From NCBI GenBank assembly GCA_019312835.1, contig JAFDCJ010000245.1, forward strand, positions 1 to 42,471: 42,471 nucleotides of DNA. The letters are read 5' to 3'. This stretch comes from Deltaproteobacteria bacterium (GTDB lineage: Bacteria > Desulfobacterota > Desulfobacteria > Desulfobacterales > JAFDCJ01). Position 1 is the stretch's first letter. Every line of letters starts with the position of its first letter. The notes under the pieces were generated by a model that was not told where the DNA came from, made no database searches, and saw only the letters and a program-made list of their open reading frames with translations. Positions 9,456 through 17,282 of the stretch are shown here, piece after piece. A program made the translations under genes and the position numbers.

Positions 9456-9995
9456 TTATTTAATGACGTCCAGTATCTGTTTGAACCTGTCCCCCTCGGC
9501 CACCTCAAGCAGCTCAAACAAGACGGTTTCGACGCTGGTTAGCGATGCGCCGACCTCCCGGCATTTTTCCAAACCGATGTGTTTGTTATCGCTGGTGCGT
9601 GAAGACACTGCATCGGCAACAAGCTGGACATCGTACTTAGCCTTCCTCAGATCTCTGACGGTCTGATAGACACAGACATGGGTTTCGATGCCGGCAACCA
9701 GAACGCTATGGCGGCCCAGGACTTCGAGGGCCTGCCTGAATTCTTGATTCCGGTAGCAGCTGAAGCTGTATTTCGGTATCGGCTGCAGATCCGGCAAAAG
9801 CTCGGCAATTTCCTGGACGGTTGGTCCCAGGCCTTTTGGATTTTGTTCCGCCCACAGGATCGGAATTTCCAGCGCCCGCATGCCTTTGACGAGTTTTTTC
9901 ATATTATTGAAAAGGGTATCTTTCATGTACATCGAATGCGCCAGCTTGCCCTGGGTGTCGATGAGCAGAAAAACAGAATCATCGGTTGTCGGCAT
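9456..9995 (-). CDS. Isochorismatase-fold cysteine hydrolase (YcaC-like)
   Basis: 179-aa alpha/beta hydrolase of the isochorismatase superfamily. The Asp-Lys-Cys triad is complete: D13 in VFLLIDTQG, K75 in PIPKYSFSC, and C108 in VAGIETHVCVYQT, which also carries the cis-peptide region typical of the YcaC/nicotinamidase branch. Substrate cannot be told; amide or isochorismate-like compounds are both handled by the fold. Start: ATG 9995, with GAGGAG about 9 nt upstream; a TTG at 10001 would leave only 3 nt spacing. It is the first gene of the minus-strand group running into the tmcC-like gene (27 bp gap), so co-expression with electron-transfer genes is likely, though a functional link is not evident. 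Confidence 0.88.
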   Translation of the reverse strand: MPTTDDSVFLLIDTQGKLAHSMYMKDTLFNNMKKLVKGMRALEIPILWAEQNPKGLGPTVQEIAELLPDLQPIPKYSFSCYRNQEFRQALEVLGRHSVLVAGIETHVCVYQTVRDLRKAKYDVQLVADAVSSRTSDNKHIGLEKCREVGASLTSVETVLFELLEVAEGDRFKQILDVIK

Positions 9996-10047
9996 ATTCA
10001 ATTTCTCCTCTGGAAAATTGTTTGGCAGTGCATAAAATTAACATGAA

Positions 10048-10076
10048 AAAGGCAGAGTCGCATCGGCTCCGCCTTT
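10048..10076 (-). terminator. Rho-independent terminator of the Arg-rich gene
   Basis: AAAGGCAGAGTC and GGCTCCGCCTTT form a stem with two G-U or mismatched pairs and a short loop; read on the minus strand it is followed by TTTTT. It lies 34 nt after the stop of the 83-aa gene and just upstream of the hydrolase gene, so it separates the two minus-strand transcripts. Confidence 0.65.
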
Positions 10077-10109
10077 GAATTCATGGATCTTGTAAATATA
10101 ATGAGGGAA

Positions 10110-10361
10110 TCAATTTTCCTGTTCGTCAAAAACCGCCTCACTGCGCCATTTTCCCACACGCATCCATCCTTCCCGGCGCTCTTCCGGTCTTCTCCTTTCC
10201 CTTAATTGGCGTCTTTCCCTACCCCCTCGTTTGAAGTATTTTAAACTGAATGAAATGCGTTTATCCTCATCCGTACGGCGTTCAACAGGTGCGCGCTTTC
10301 GCCAATTGTCTTCCAGTAATGTTTTTAGATCGATTTTTCGTCTACGCTTTAACTTGTCCAT
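10110..10361 (-). CDS. Small Arg-rich hypothetical protein
   Basis: 83 residues, strongly basic: about a quarter are Arg, with runs such as GGRERRQLRERRRPEERR and a conserved-looking end EGWMRVGKWRSE. No membrane segment. A pattern of Arg-rich linker plus a WxRVxKW motif occurs in small Desulfobacterota proteins as far as I recall, but no function is known; nucleic-acid or anionic-surface binding is a guess from charge. Start ATG 10361 has AGGA 7-8 nt upstream, and a good terminator follows the gene, which supports it being expressed. Stands alone, divergent from aapJ across 507 bp. Confidence 0.65.
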   Translation of the reverse strand: MDKLKRRRKIDLKTLLEDNWRKRAPVERRTDEDKRISFSLKYFKRGGRERRQLRERRRPEERREGWMRVGKWRSEAVFDEQEN

Positions 10362-10868
10362 TCCGGCTTCCTGGTGATATTCGTCTCCTTTTCAAAGGTG
10401 GATCTGAGTCGGGCTTCAGCACTGTTCGCAATGAGCCAGAGATAAAGTTAAAAGCGACCGTTACAATTGCTTCTCCAAAGGCCCTGCCGGCTTATTCTGA
10501 GTGAAAAAAACCAATCTTTGGATGGCTGCAATCGGGTTGTCTCAATTCGTCGATCCCCTGTAGATGTCGCGGAATTTATAAGATAAAATGTTTATTCTGT
10601 CAATTAATTTTTAAAAGTAATATGTATCGCTGCTACAGCGATGTGTGGTGTTGACCTCAGTATGTGAATATTTTTCTTGCCAAAAGGATTCCGCCTTTGG
10701 TATAAGATTTACGTTTTGCGGGTCGTTTAGTAGATGAGTCGCATTCATTATTTCGAGTGACTTATGTGAACTCGACTTTCAAATCGTTTGATGTTCTGGT
10801 TGCACCGATCTTGGTGCGTTGAATTGTTTGTACCATTTCTAAAGCTTTGAGGAAAAGGAGGAAAGACA
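10362..10868. other. Divergent intergenic region upstream of aapJ
   Basis: No gene seen in 507 bp. The half nearest aapJ holds a likely promoter (10677-10706) overlapping a dyad CCAAAAGG/CGCCTTTGG, a small hairpin GCACC-gatctt-GGTGC near 10803-10818, and the AAAAGGAGG ribosome-binding site of aapJ. No clear sigma-54 (GG-N10-GC) site was found, though many amino-acid transporters have one. Confidence 0.5.
10677..10706 (+). promoter_or_regulatory. Candidate sigma-70-type promoter of aapJQMP with overlapping dyad
   Basis: TTGCCA, an 18-bp spacer and TATAAG with an extended TGG before the -10 hexamer. The spacer contains CCAAAAGG-att-CCGCCTTTGG, an inverted repeat placed where a repressor would block polymerase. 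The leader to the aapJ ATG would be about 155 nt. Confidence 0.4.
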
Positions 10869-11888
10869 ATGAGACGATTCAAACTTATTTCGTTGTTGGT
10901 TGTGGTCGTATTTTCGGTCACCGCCGGTTTGGCCGTTGCCGGAACCCTGGAGGATGTCAGAGCCAAGGGTTACATATCGGTGGGCGTCAATGAAGGCCTG
11001 TTCGGATTTTCCAAACCGGACGAAAAAGGGGTGTGGCGCGGTCTGGATGTCGATACCGCCCGGGCCATCTCAGTGACCGTGTTCGGCTCACCGGACAAGT
11101 TGAAGTTCGTACCCTTGACCGCCAAGACGCGTTTTACTGCCCTGCAGTCAGGGGAAATCGATGTGCTGACCCGAAATGCCACCCGGACCCTGGGACGCGA
11201 GACCGCCCTGGGCCTGCATTTTGCAGCAACGAACTATTATGACGGTCAGGGTTTTCTGGTGCCCAAAAAACTGGGTGTGAAAAGCGCCAAAGAACTCGAC
11301 GGCGCCACCGTGTGCGTACTGCCGGGTACAACCACCGAACTCAATGTGGCGGACTATTTCAGGGCCAATGAAATGAAAATGAGCCCCGTGGTTATCGAAA
11401 GCACCCCCGAACTGGCCAAAGCTTTTTTCGCGGGACGCTGTGACGTACTGACCTCCGACGCCTCCCAGCTGGCCTCGACCCGGGCAGTTGCTCCCAATCC
11501 GGACGATTATGTCATTTTGCCTGAAATTATCTCCAAGGAACCGCTTTGCCCGGCTGTTCGTCACGGAGACGACAAGTGGTATGATATCGTCAATTTCTCG
11601 GTGCTTGCCATGATTGAAGCAGAAGAACTGGGAATTACCTCCAAGAATGTCGATGATATGCTGAAAAGCAAAGATCCCAAGATCCAGAGATTCTTGGGCG
11701 TCAGCCCCGGCAATGGCAAAGCGCTGGGGGTTGATGAAAACTGGGCTTACAATATCGTTAAATTTGTGGGCAACTACGGTGAAGTCTTTGAGCGCAATGT
11801 CGGTGTCAACACGCCTTTGAAAATCGAGCGCGGTTTAAATGCGCAGTGGACCAACGGCGGGCTGATGTATGCACCGCCGTTTAAGTAA
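10869..11888 (+). CDS. aapJ: General L-amino-acid ABC transporter, substrate-binding protein
   Basis: 339-aa periplasmic solute-binding protein of the SBP_bac_3 family, AapJ/BztA branch. Signal peptide: basic MRRFK, hydrophobic core LISLLVVVVFSVTAG, cleavage probably after AVA (residue 24). The ligand-fold blocks are visible: YISVGVNEGLFGFSKPD, RGLDVDTARAIS, LTAKTRFTALQSGEIDVLTR, and VLPGTTTELNVADY. Length equals the AapJ class (about 340), longer than the usual 250-aa family because of a C-terminal extension (SPGNGKALGVDENWAYNIVK). Start ATG 10869 with AAAAGGAGG 9 nt upstream. First gene of aapJQMP; a terminator/attenuator follows, which would give more binding protein than permease. Confidence 0.93.
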   Translation: MRRFKLISLLVVVVFSVTAGLAVAGTLEDVRAKGYISVGVNEGLFGFSKPDEKGVWRGLDVDTARAISVTVFGSPDKLKFVPLTAKTRFTALQSGEIDVLTRNATRTLGRETALGLHFAATNYYDGQGFLVPKKLGVKSAKELDGATVCVLPGTTTELNVADYFRANEMKMSPVVIESTPELAKAFFAGRCDVLTSDASQLASTRAVAPNPDDYVILPEIISKEPLCPAVRHGDDKWYDIVNFSVLAMIEAEELGITSKNVDDMLKSKDPKIQRFLGVSPGNGKALGVDENWAYNIVKFVGNYGEVFERNVGVNTPLKIERGLNAQWTNGGLMYAPPFK

Positions 11889-11900
11889 CCATCCGGAAGA

Positions 11901-11932
11901 AAAAGGGTGCCACGCCCGGTGGCACCCTTTTT
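11901..11932 (+). terminator. Strong terminator/attenuator after aapJ
   Basis: AAAAGGGTGCCAC-gcccg-GTGGCACCCTTTTT: a 9-bp G+C-rich perfect core with flanking A/T pairs and a T-tract, 12 nt after the aapJ stop and 69 nt before the permease start. Placed inside the operon, it probably lets only part of the transcripts continue into the permease genes. Confidence 0.9.
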
Positions 11933-12001
11933 GTTGTTCAATAAAATTCGCTAACCCTCAGCGATTGAACTATACCGGTATTTTGTACAAGTGAATTGCC
12001 C

Positions 12002-13198
12002 ATGACCAGTGAAAGTACAGGCCCAAAGCAAAACGCCCAGCCGGGTACCACTGCGTTTTGGAATGACCCGAAGTGGCGATCTGTGCTATATCAGCTGGTC
12101 GTTCTTGTAATGGTGGGGCTGCTGGGCTACTATCTGGTTTCAAACACCCTGATCAACCTTGAAAAACAAGCCATCGCCACCGGTTTCGGATTTCTTGACA
12201 AGGAAGCTTCGTTTGAGATCGGCGAATCCGTCATACCCTATTCAGCCGCCAATAAATACGCACGCGCTTTACTGGTGGGTGTGCTGAATACCCTGCTGGT
12301 TTCTTTTATCGGCGTCATCCTCACGGTCATTCTTGGCACATTAATCGGCATATTGCGCCTATCCTCAAACTGGCTGGTATCCAAGCTGGCGGCGGTTTAT
12401 ATTGAAGTGTTTCAGGATATCCCAGTATTGTTGCAGTTGTTTTTCTGGTATGCTTTCTTTTATGAAGTCCTGCCATCGCCCCGGCAGGCCCTAAGCCCTT
12501 TTAGCGGTGTATTTCTAAGCAATCGAGGCCTCGTTTTAGCCGTTCCTGAATCCCATCCCGCTCATTTTCATATGTTCATTGCTTTTGTGGTCGGATGCCT
12601 CATTGTATATTTTGTGCGCCGATGGGCGCGCAAACGACAGGCCAGAACAGGGTTGCCTTTTCCTGTCTTCCGCGTTTCAATCGGCATACTGATTGTATTG
12701 CCCCTGTTGGCATGGCTGGCCGGGGGAGCGCCCACCGCGATGAGCATCCCCGAGCTAAGGGGTTTTAATTTTCAGGGCGGACAAAACGTCAGCCCCGAAT
12801 TCACCGCGTTGCTACTGGGGTTGGTTCTTTATACGGCTGCATTTGTCGCTGAAGTTGTGCGCGCCGGTATCCAGTCTGTGAGCAAAGGACAGACGGAAGC
12901 AGCCATGTCCATCGGGTTGAAATCCACCCATGTTCTCAACCTGGTGATTTTGCCCCAGGCCTTAAGGGTGATCATTCCGCCCTTGACCAGCCAGATGTTG
13001 AATCTTACAAAAAACAGCTCTTTGGCCGTGGCCATCGGTTATCCCGACTTTGTGTCGGTTGCCGGTACGGCCATCAATCAGACCGGTCAGGCAATCGAAG
13101 GGGTCGCAATGATCATGATTGTTTATCTATGCTTCAGCCTTTCGACCTCGGCCTTTATGAATTGGTACAATAAGAAAGTTGCGTTGGTTGAACGCTAG
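12002..13198 (+). CDS. aapQ: General L-amino-acid ABC transporter, permease
   Basis: 398-aa inner-membrane permease of the HisM/AapQ class. An N-terminal helix (about residues 30-50), a large periplasmic segment, then the permease core beginning at GVLNTLLVSFIGVILTVILGTLIG. The cytoplasmic EAA loop that docks with the ATPase reads EAAMSIGLKSTHVLNLVILP then QALRVIIPP near residues 298-326. Length suits AapQ rather than a 220-aa HisM. Start: ATG 12002; the TTG two codons earlier is less likely, and no clear ribosome-binding site is seen for either. The next gene follows 8 bp after the stop, so translation is probably coupled. Substrate range (broad L-amino acids) is by family only. Confidence 0.92.
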   Translation: MTSESTGPKQNAQPGTTAFWNDPKWRSVLYQLVVLVMVGLLGYYLVSNTLINLEKQAIATGFGFLDKEASFEIGESVIPYSAANKYARALLVGVLNTLLVSFIGVILTVILGTLIGILRLSSNWLVSKLAAVYIEVFQDIPVLLQLFFWYAFFYEVLPSPRQALSPFSGVFLSNRGLVLAVPESHPAHFHMFIAFVVGCLIVYFVRRWARKRQARTGLPFPVFRVSIGILIVLPLLAWLAGGAPTAMSIPELRGFNFQGGQNVSPEFTALLLGLVLYTAAFVAEVVRAGIQSVSKGQTEAAMSIGLKSTHVLNLVILPQALRVIIPPLTSQMLNLTKNSSLAVAIGYPDFVSVAGTAINQTGQAIEGVAMIMIVYLCFSLSTSAFMNWYNKKVALVER

Positions 13199-13206
13199 CT
13201 CGACAG

Positions 13207-14301
13207 ATGGAAGAATCCAATCAAATACGCAATGCCCAGATAATTAAGCCGCCGGCAACCCAGGTGGGGGTGTTGGGGTGGGTTCGAACCAACTTATTCA
13301 AGGGTTGGTTAAATTCCTTCTTGACCGTCATCACTGTCTATTTGCTCTGGAAAACAATCCCTCCCCTGTTGCGCTGGGCATTTATAGACAGTCTCTGGTA
13401 CTCGACCGGTGCGCAATGCCAACAGGGGACAGGTGCCTGTTGGTCGGTTGTGACCGCCAATATCAGGTTTATCACTTTTGGATTTTATCCATACGAACAG
13501 CAGTGGCGCCCGTTTGTGGCGATGATAATGCTGGTTGGTTTGCTGTTTTACAGTCAAAATAGAGATCATTGGAAAAAGCCGTTGGCCTATGCCTGGGTGC
13601 TGGGTCTAGCGCTGATGGGCCTGCTCATGAAGGGAGGGCTTTTTGGCCTAACATCGGTCGAAAGCACACAATGGGGCGGCATACCCTTAACCTTGCTCCT
13701 GTCGATCTTTGGCCTAACCGCTGCTTATCCTCTGGGGGTTGTTCTGGCCCTGGGGCGTCAGTCTAAAATGCGTGTCGTCAAGACCCTTTGCGTGCTGTAT
13801 ATTGAATTGATTCGAGGCGTCCCTCTCATCAGCCTGCTGTTTATGTCATCGGTGGTATTTCCGTTGTTTTTTCCGGAAGGATTCAACATCAACGCCATCA
13901 TCAGGGCCCAGGTTGCGATCATTCTGTTTACCGCAGCCTATATTGCCGAAGTGGTTCGCGGGGGATTGCAGGCCATCCCCCGCGGTCAGTATGAAGCTGC
14001 CGAATCTCTGGGGTTGAATTATTACTTAACCATGCGGTTGATTGTCTTGCCCCAGGCGCTTAAAATAGTGATTCCGCCTTCGGTCAGCATTTTAATTTCG
14101 GCCTTTAAAGATACATCATTGGTTGTTATCATCGCTCTTTTTGATTTTCTAAAAACCACGAAAACCGTTATTTCAGATCCACAATGGATGGGATTTTCCG
14201 CCGAGGCCTATGTTTTTGCCGCCCTTGTGTATTTTCTATGCTGTTTTTTCATGTCGAACTACAGCCGGCGGTTGGAACGCGAGCTGGAAACGGGGCATTA
14301 A
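13207..14301 (+). CDS. aapM: General L-amino-acid ABC transporter, permease
   Basis: 364-aa second permease, AapM class, partnered with AapQ as a heterodimer. Membrane helices at roughly 28-50, 95-115, 120-140, 150-175 and through the core TLLLSIFGLTAAYPLGVVLA; the EAA loop is EAAESLGLNYYLTMRLIVLP then QALKIVIPP near residues 258-286. A periplasmic segment with two or three Cys (CQQGTGACW) lies near residue 75. ATG 13207 starts 8 bp after aapQ. After its stop comes a 216-bp spacer with an inverted repeat before aapP, unusual inside a transporter operon. Confidence 0.92.
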   Translation: MEESNQIRNAQIIKPPATQVGVLGWVRTNLFKGWLNSFLTVITVYLLWKTIPPLLRWAFIDSLWYSTGAQCQQGTGACWSVVTANIRFITFGFYPYEQQWRPFVAMIMLVGLLFYSQNRDHWKKPLAYAWVLGLALMGLLMKGGLFGLTSVESTQWGGIPLTLLLSIFGLTAAYPLGVVLALGRQSKMRVVKTLCVLYIELIRGVPLISLLFMSSVVFPLFFPEGFNINAIIRAQVAIILFTAAYIAEVVRGGLQAIPRGQYEAAESLGLNYYLTMRLIVLPQALKIVIPPSVSILISAFKDTSLVVIIALFDFLKTTKTVISDPQWMGFSAEAYVFAALVYFLCCFFMSNYSRRLERELETGH

Positions 14302-14303
14302 GG

Positions 14304-14440
14304 TCCAGATGACAGAAGACAGAGGACAGAAAACAGAAGACAGAAGTAAAAGAATGTGGAAGTCGGAATGCGGAATGCGCAAAATGAAGTAGCTGAATGT
14401 CTGAATTTCATATTTCCGCATTCCGACTTCCGAATTTCAA
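14304..14440. repeat. Inverted-repeat element between aapM and aapP
   Basis: Begins 2-3 nt after the aapM stop with five imperfect copies of ACAGAAG/ACAGAGG (14310-14345), then the left arm GGAAGTCGGAATGCGGAATG (14358-14377). CCGCATTCCGACTTCC at 14416-14431 pairs perfectly with 14358-14373 (16 bp). The 20-bp left word also occurs at 5969-5988. The spacer continues with a small CCAGGC-tcc-GCCTGG hairpin near 14461-14475. The element probably forms a strong hairpin in the aap mRNA. Confidence 0.85.
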
Positions 14441-14517
14441 AAGGACCTGAGGGCCGAATACCAGGCTCCGCCTGGCGTGGATAAATAAACAACTCAAATC
14501 AATATGCGAGATTAATT

Positions 14518-15294
14518 ATGAACCCACAATCGCCCCAGAATGATGATGTTACCTTAACTGGCGATGCCATCATTGAAATCGTTGAAATGCACAAGTGGTA
14601 CGGCGAGTTTCACGTTCTGCAAAATATCGACCTTACCGTCCAAAAACAGGAACGGATTGTTATTTGTGGACCTTCCGGCTCCGGGAAGTCAACCCTGATC
14701 CGATGCATCAACCGTCTTGAAGAGCACCAGCGGGGCAAGATTATTGTGGACGGGATTGAGCTTACCAATGACTTAAAAAATATCGAGAAAATCCGGGCCG
14801 AAGTGGGCATGGTGTTTCAGCATTTTAACCTTTTCCCCCATCTGACCATCCTGGAGAACCTGACCCTGGGCCCCATCTGGGTCCGGAAAATCCCTAAAAA
14901 GGAAGCCGAAGAAACGGCCATGTATTATCTGGAAAAAGTCCAAATTGCCGATCAGGCCATGAAATATCCTGGCCAGCTTTCAGGGGGGCAGCAGCAGCGG
15001 GTTGCCATCGCCCGCAGCCTGTGTATGTCACCGAAGGTTATGCTGTTTGACGAGCCTACCTCCGCGCTGGATCCGGAAATGATCAAAGAGGTGCTGGATG
15101 CCATGATCGAACTGGCCCAGGAAGGGATGACCATGATTGTGGTAACTCACGAAATGGGATTCGCCAAAAGCGTGGCCCATCGCGTACTGTTTATGGATTA
15201 TGGTCAAATTGTCGAAGGCAACTCTCCGGTCGAATTTTTTGACAACCCGCAGCATGAGCGGACGAAGCTGTTCTTAAGCCAAATACTACATTAA
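14518..15294 (+). CDS. aapP: General L-amino-acid ABC transporter, ATP-binding protein
   Basis: 258-aa ABC ATPase powering the AapQM permease. All motifs are intact: Walker [11 protein letters not shown] near residue 52, Q-loop [13 protein letters not shown] near 98, signature [15 protein letters not shown] near 156, Walker [15 protein letters not shown] near 176, switch His in [12 protein letters not shown] near 209. The C-terminus [16 protein letters not shown] is typical of polar amino-acid transporter ATPases (GlnQ/HisP/AapP). ATG 14518 follows a long repeat-bearing gap with no good ribosome-binding site, so its translation may depend on the upstream mRNA structure. Last gene of the operon. 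Confidence 0.95.
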   Translation: MNPQSPQNDDVTLTGDAIIEIVEMHKWYGEFHVLQNIDLTVQKQERIVICGPSGSGKSTLIRCINRLEEHQRGKIIVDGIELTNDLKNIEKIRAEVGMVFQHFNLFPHLTILENLTLGPIWVRKIPKKEAEETAMYYLEKVQIADQAMKYPGQLSGGQQQRVAIARSLCMSPKVMLFDEPTSALDPEMIKEVLDAMIELAQEGMTMIVVTHEMGFAKSVAHRVLFMDYGQIVEGNSPVEFFDNPQHERTKLFLSQILH

Positions 15295-15748
15295 TTGTCA
15301 TGTGACGATATATCTAGAATATTCGCCTCTGCAGCGCTACAAATTATTAAGGTTTCAGGTGTCAGGTTTCAGGTGTCAGTCGATAGTAGGCCTTAAGGCG
15401 GAAACCGAACGCTGAAACACGATTTGCTCAAACCTCAGCATCATATTCAAAAGTTATTCTCCCCCCCTTTTGTTTAGACTGTTAACGTTGCGCTCATTTT
15501 TTTCTGAACATTCCTATACCTGACACCTGAAACCTGAAACCTAATTTCGCCTAGTTCCTACAACGAAACCCATTTCTTGGATCGTAGTCTATTGGAACCC
15601 TTTAGCCGCGTTGAATAGATCATTGCCAATTATTCCAACTGGTATATAATTATTTAAGTTTTACGGTTTTTTGACCGATATATAGCAGTATATCAATGGC
15701 CTACAGGTGCGATGCCCGGGATGTTGGTATAATGCTATCTTAGCGAGG
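15295..15748. repeat. Intergenic region with CCTGAAA/GTGTCAGG inverted repeat
   Basis: Left arm 15351-15379 consists of GGTTTCAGGTGTCA followed by GGTTTCAGGTGTCAG, two tandem copies; right arm 15518-15542 is the reverse complement (CCTGACACC, TGAAACCTGAAACC). The 140-nt loop carries no evident gene, and the remaining 200 bp before the RDD gene are AT-rich. The left arm starts 56 nt after the aapP stop. A further 300 bp hold nothing else I can name. Confidence 0.75.
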
Positions 15749-16522
15749 ATGACCGATAAAACCATGAATTTATACTATGCAGACGGTGATCAGCAGATGG
15801 GACCCATTGGCAAGGCCGAGCTCCAGACGCTGATAAAAGCCAAGAAGGTAAATGCCAAGACGCTGGTCTGGCAGGATGGAATGGAAAGCTGGCAGGAACT
15901 CGGTGTCTTTGTCCGCAGCCAAAGGCAAAAAAGAGAACGACCGAGCCAGGCGGCTGTTTCAGGAGCGCAAGCGGTGTGTTCCGAGTGCCGGCGGGTTTTT
16001 GCCGAGGAAGAGATGATCCGTTTTAACGACGCCCGGGTTTGCGCCGCCTGTAAACCTGTATTTGTTCAAAAAGTCAAAGAAGGGGTGTCGGTGGCAGGGG
16101 CGCTCGATTATGCCGGTTTCTGGACTCGGTTTGGCGCTGTGGTAATAGACGGGTTCATTATCTGGATATTTAATATGGTGCTCTTTGTACCGCTGGGTAT
16201 TATCATGCCCACCTCCACAGACGATCCATTTGCAGCCCTGTCGTTTATGCCGCTGATCATGTTGCTGCAGTATGCCATCCCGGCTGTATATGATACCTGG
16301 TTTGTCGGCAAATACGGCGCGACCCCCGGCAAGATGGCCTGCAAAATAAAGGTAGTTGTGGCCGACGGAACCCCTGTGAGCTATTCCAGAGCCCTGGGCC
16401 GGCATTTTGCCAAGTGGCTGAGCTCGCTCATCATGGGGATAGGTTTTTTGATGGCAGCCTTTGATGATGAGCGGCGGACGCTTCATGATAGGATTTGTGA
16501 AACACGAGTTGTGCGAAAGTGA
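15749..16522 (+). CDS. GYF-zinc-RDD domain membrane protein
   Basis: 257 residues with three parts. Residues 6-55: GYF_2 domain (LYYADGDQQMGPIGKAEL, then LVWQDGMESWQEL), a proline-rich-peptide or protein-binding fold. Residues 76-104: a four-Cys zinc site, CSEC and CAAC separated by 21 residues. Residues 116-255: RDD domain with four hydrophobic segments and the closing LHDRICETRVV; RDD proteins are membrane proteins, some acting in ion exchange. Start: ATG 15749 or ATG 15764 (MNLYYADG, closer to the family); GAGG abuts the first and lies far from the second, so I leave it open. First gene of the ten-gene locus up to 26420. Confidence 0.82.
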   Translation: MTDKTMNLYYADGDQQMGPIGKAELQTLIKAKKVNAKTLVWQDGMESWQELGVFVRSQRQKRERPSQAAVSGAQAVCSECRRVFAEEEMIRFNDARVCAACKPVFVQKVKEGVSVAGALDYAGFWTRFGAVVIDGFIIWIFNMVLFVPLGIIMPTSTDDPFAALSFMPLIMLLQYAIPAVYDTWFVGKYGATPGKMACKIKVVVADGTPVSYSRALGRHFAKWLSSLIMGIGFLMAAFDDERRTLHDRICETRVVRK

Positions 16523-16559
16523 CACTCATGATCCAAGATTCAGCACAGTGACAAGGATA

Positions 16560-16675
16560 AACCAAAAAATAACAAAACACAATCTGCTTTGGTCATTGAA
16601 TATTGGAGTTTGAGATTTATTTGAAATTTGGTGCTTGTAATTTGAGATTTAATTTGCATTTGAGCAAGCAAGATT
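16560..16675. repeat. AT-rich element of the TGGTGCTTG family, one arm clear
   Basis: Right arm at 16590-16675 reads GGTCATTGAATATTGG, GATTTATTTG, TTTGGTGCTTGTAATTTG, and closely parallels the right arms at 8656-8735 and 29878-29940. The left arm (ACCAAAAAATAACAAAACAC, 16561-16580) is short and pairs only loosely, so this copy looks partly eroded. It lies between the GYF-RDD gene and the next zinc-finger gene. Confidence 0.6.
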
Positions 16676-16705
16676 TTAACAAACGTCATCGGAGGAAAAT
16701 ATTCG

Positions 16706-17266
16706 GTGTTGAACTGCACCAAGTGTGACACCCCCTTGCCCGGGCAGAGTCTTGATTCCTGCGCTCTGGTTGCCTGTCCGTCATGCTCGGCTCTATTGCG
16801 GGCGGATGTTTATCCAGCCCTTTTCCGGGAATTGCCGCGGGGGCAATCCGGCGATAGCCTTCAGCTGGACAAGGAAGCCGGATGCTTTTATCATCCCCGA
16901 AAAAAAGCCGTGGTTCCCTGTTCCACCTGCGGCCGATTCGTCTGTACCCTGTGTGACGTTGCCCTCAACGGCCAGCACTTATGTCCCGCATGTTTTGAAA
17001 AAGGCAAAACCAAACGGAAAATTATAAATCTGGAAAACCAGCGCACCTGTTACGATTCCATTGCCCTGATGGTGGCCGCCACTTCCCTGTTGGTATATTG
17101 GTTTACCATTTTTACGGCCCCGCTGGTCATTTATTTGACCGTGCGGCATTGGAATTCACCGTCCAGTATCATTCCACGGACGAAGATTCGATTTGTCCTG
17201 GCATTTATCATCGCCAGCCTGCAACTAGCCGGCTGGATTTACGTGTTTACCCAGATGTTTTTCTAA
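16706..17266 (+). CDS. Zinc-finger membrane protein (B-box-like)
   Basis: 186 residues. The N-terminal 35 hold CTKC and CPSC pairs (zinc ribbon). Residues 52-93 resemble a B-box zinc finger: CFYHPRKKAVVPCSTCGR followed by FVCTLCDV and HLCPAC. Two hydrophobic segments follow (about 118-143 and 160-182), so the zinc domain probably sits in the cytoplasm on a membrane hairpin. Start: GTG 16706, with GGAGG 10 nt upstream; the TTG next to it is an alternative. It resembles the 108-aa protein at 18464 in the B-box part, suggesting duplication within the locus. 16 bp separate it from the next gene. No function known; the family is often annotated only as B-box zinc finger protein. Confidence 0.78.
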   Translation: MLNCTKCDTPLPGQSLDSCALVACPSCSALLRADVYPALFRELPRGQSGDSLQLDKEAGCFYHPRKKAVVPCSTCGRFVCTLCDVALNGQHLCPACFEKGKTKRKIINLENQRTCYDSIALMVAATSLLVYWFTIFTAPLVIYLTVRHWNSPSSIIPRTKIRFVLAFIIASLQLAGWIYVFTQMFF

Positions 17267-17282
17267 TCGCAGAGTTAACCCA

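Noticed and set aside
10600-10868. Sigma-54 promoter before aapJ
   Set aside because: No GG-N10-GC pair with the usual flanks was found; a sigma-70-type site fits better.
15959-16525. Minus-strand 188-aa open frame
   Set aside because: Antisense to the GYF-RDD gene, which has clear domains.
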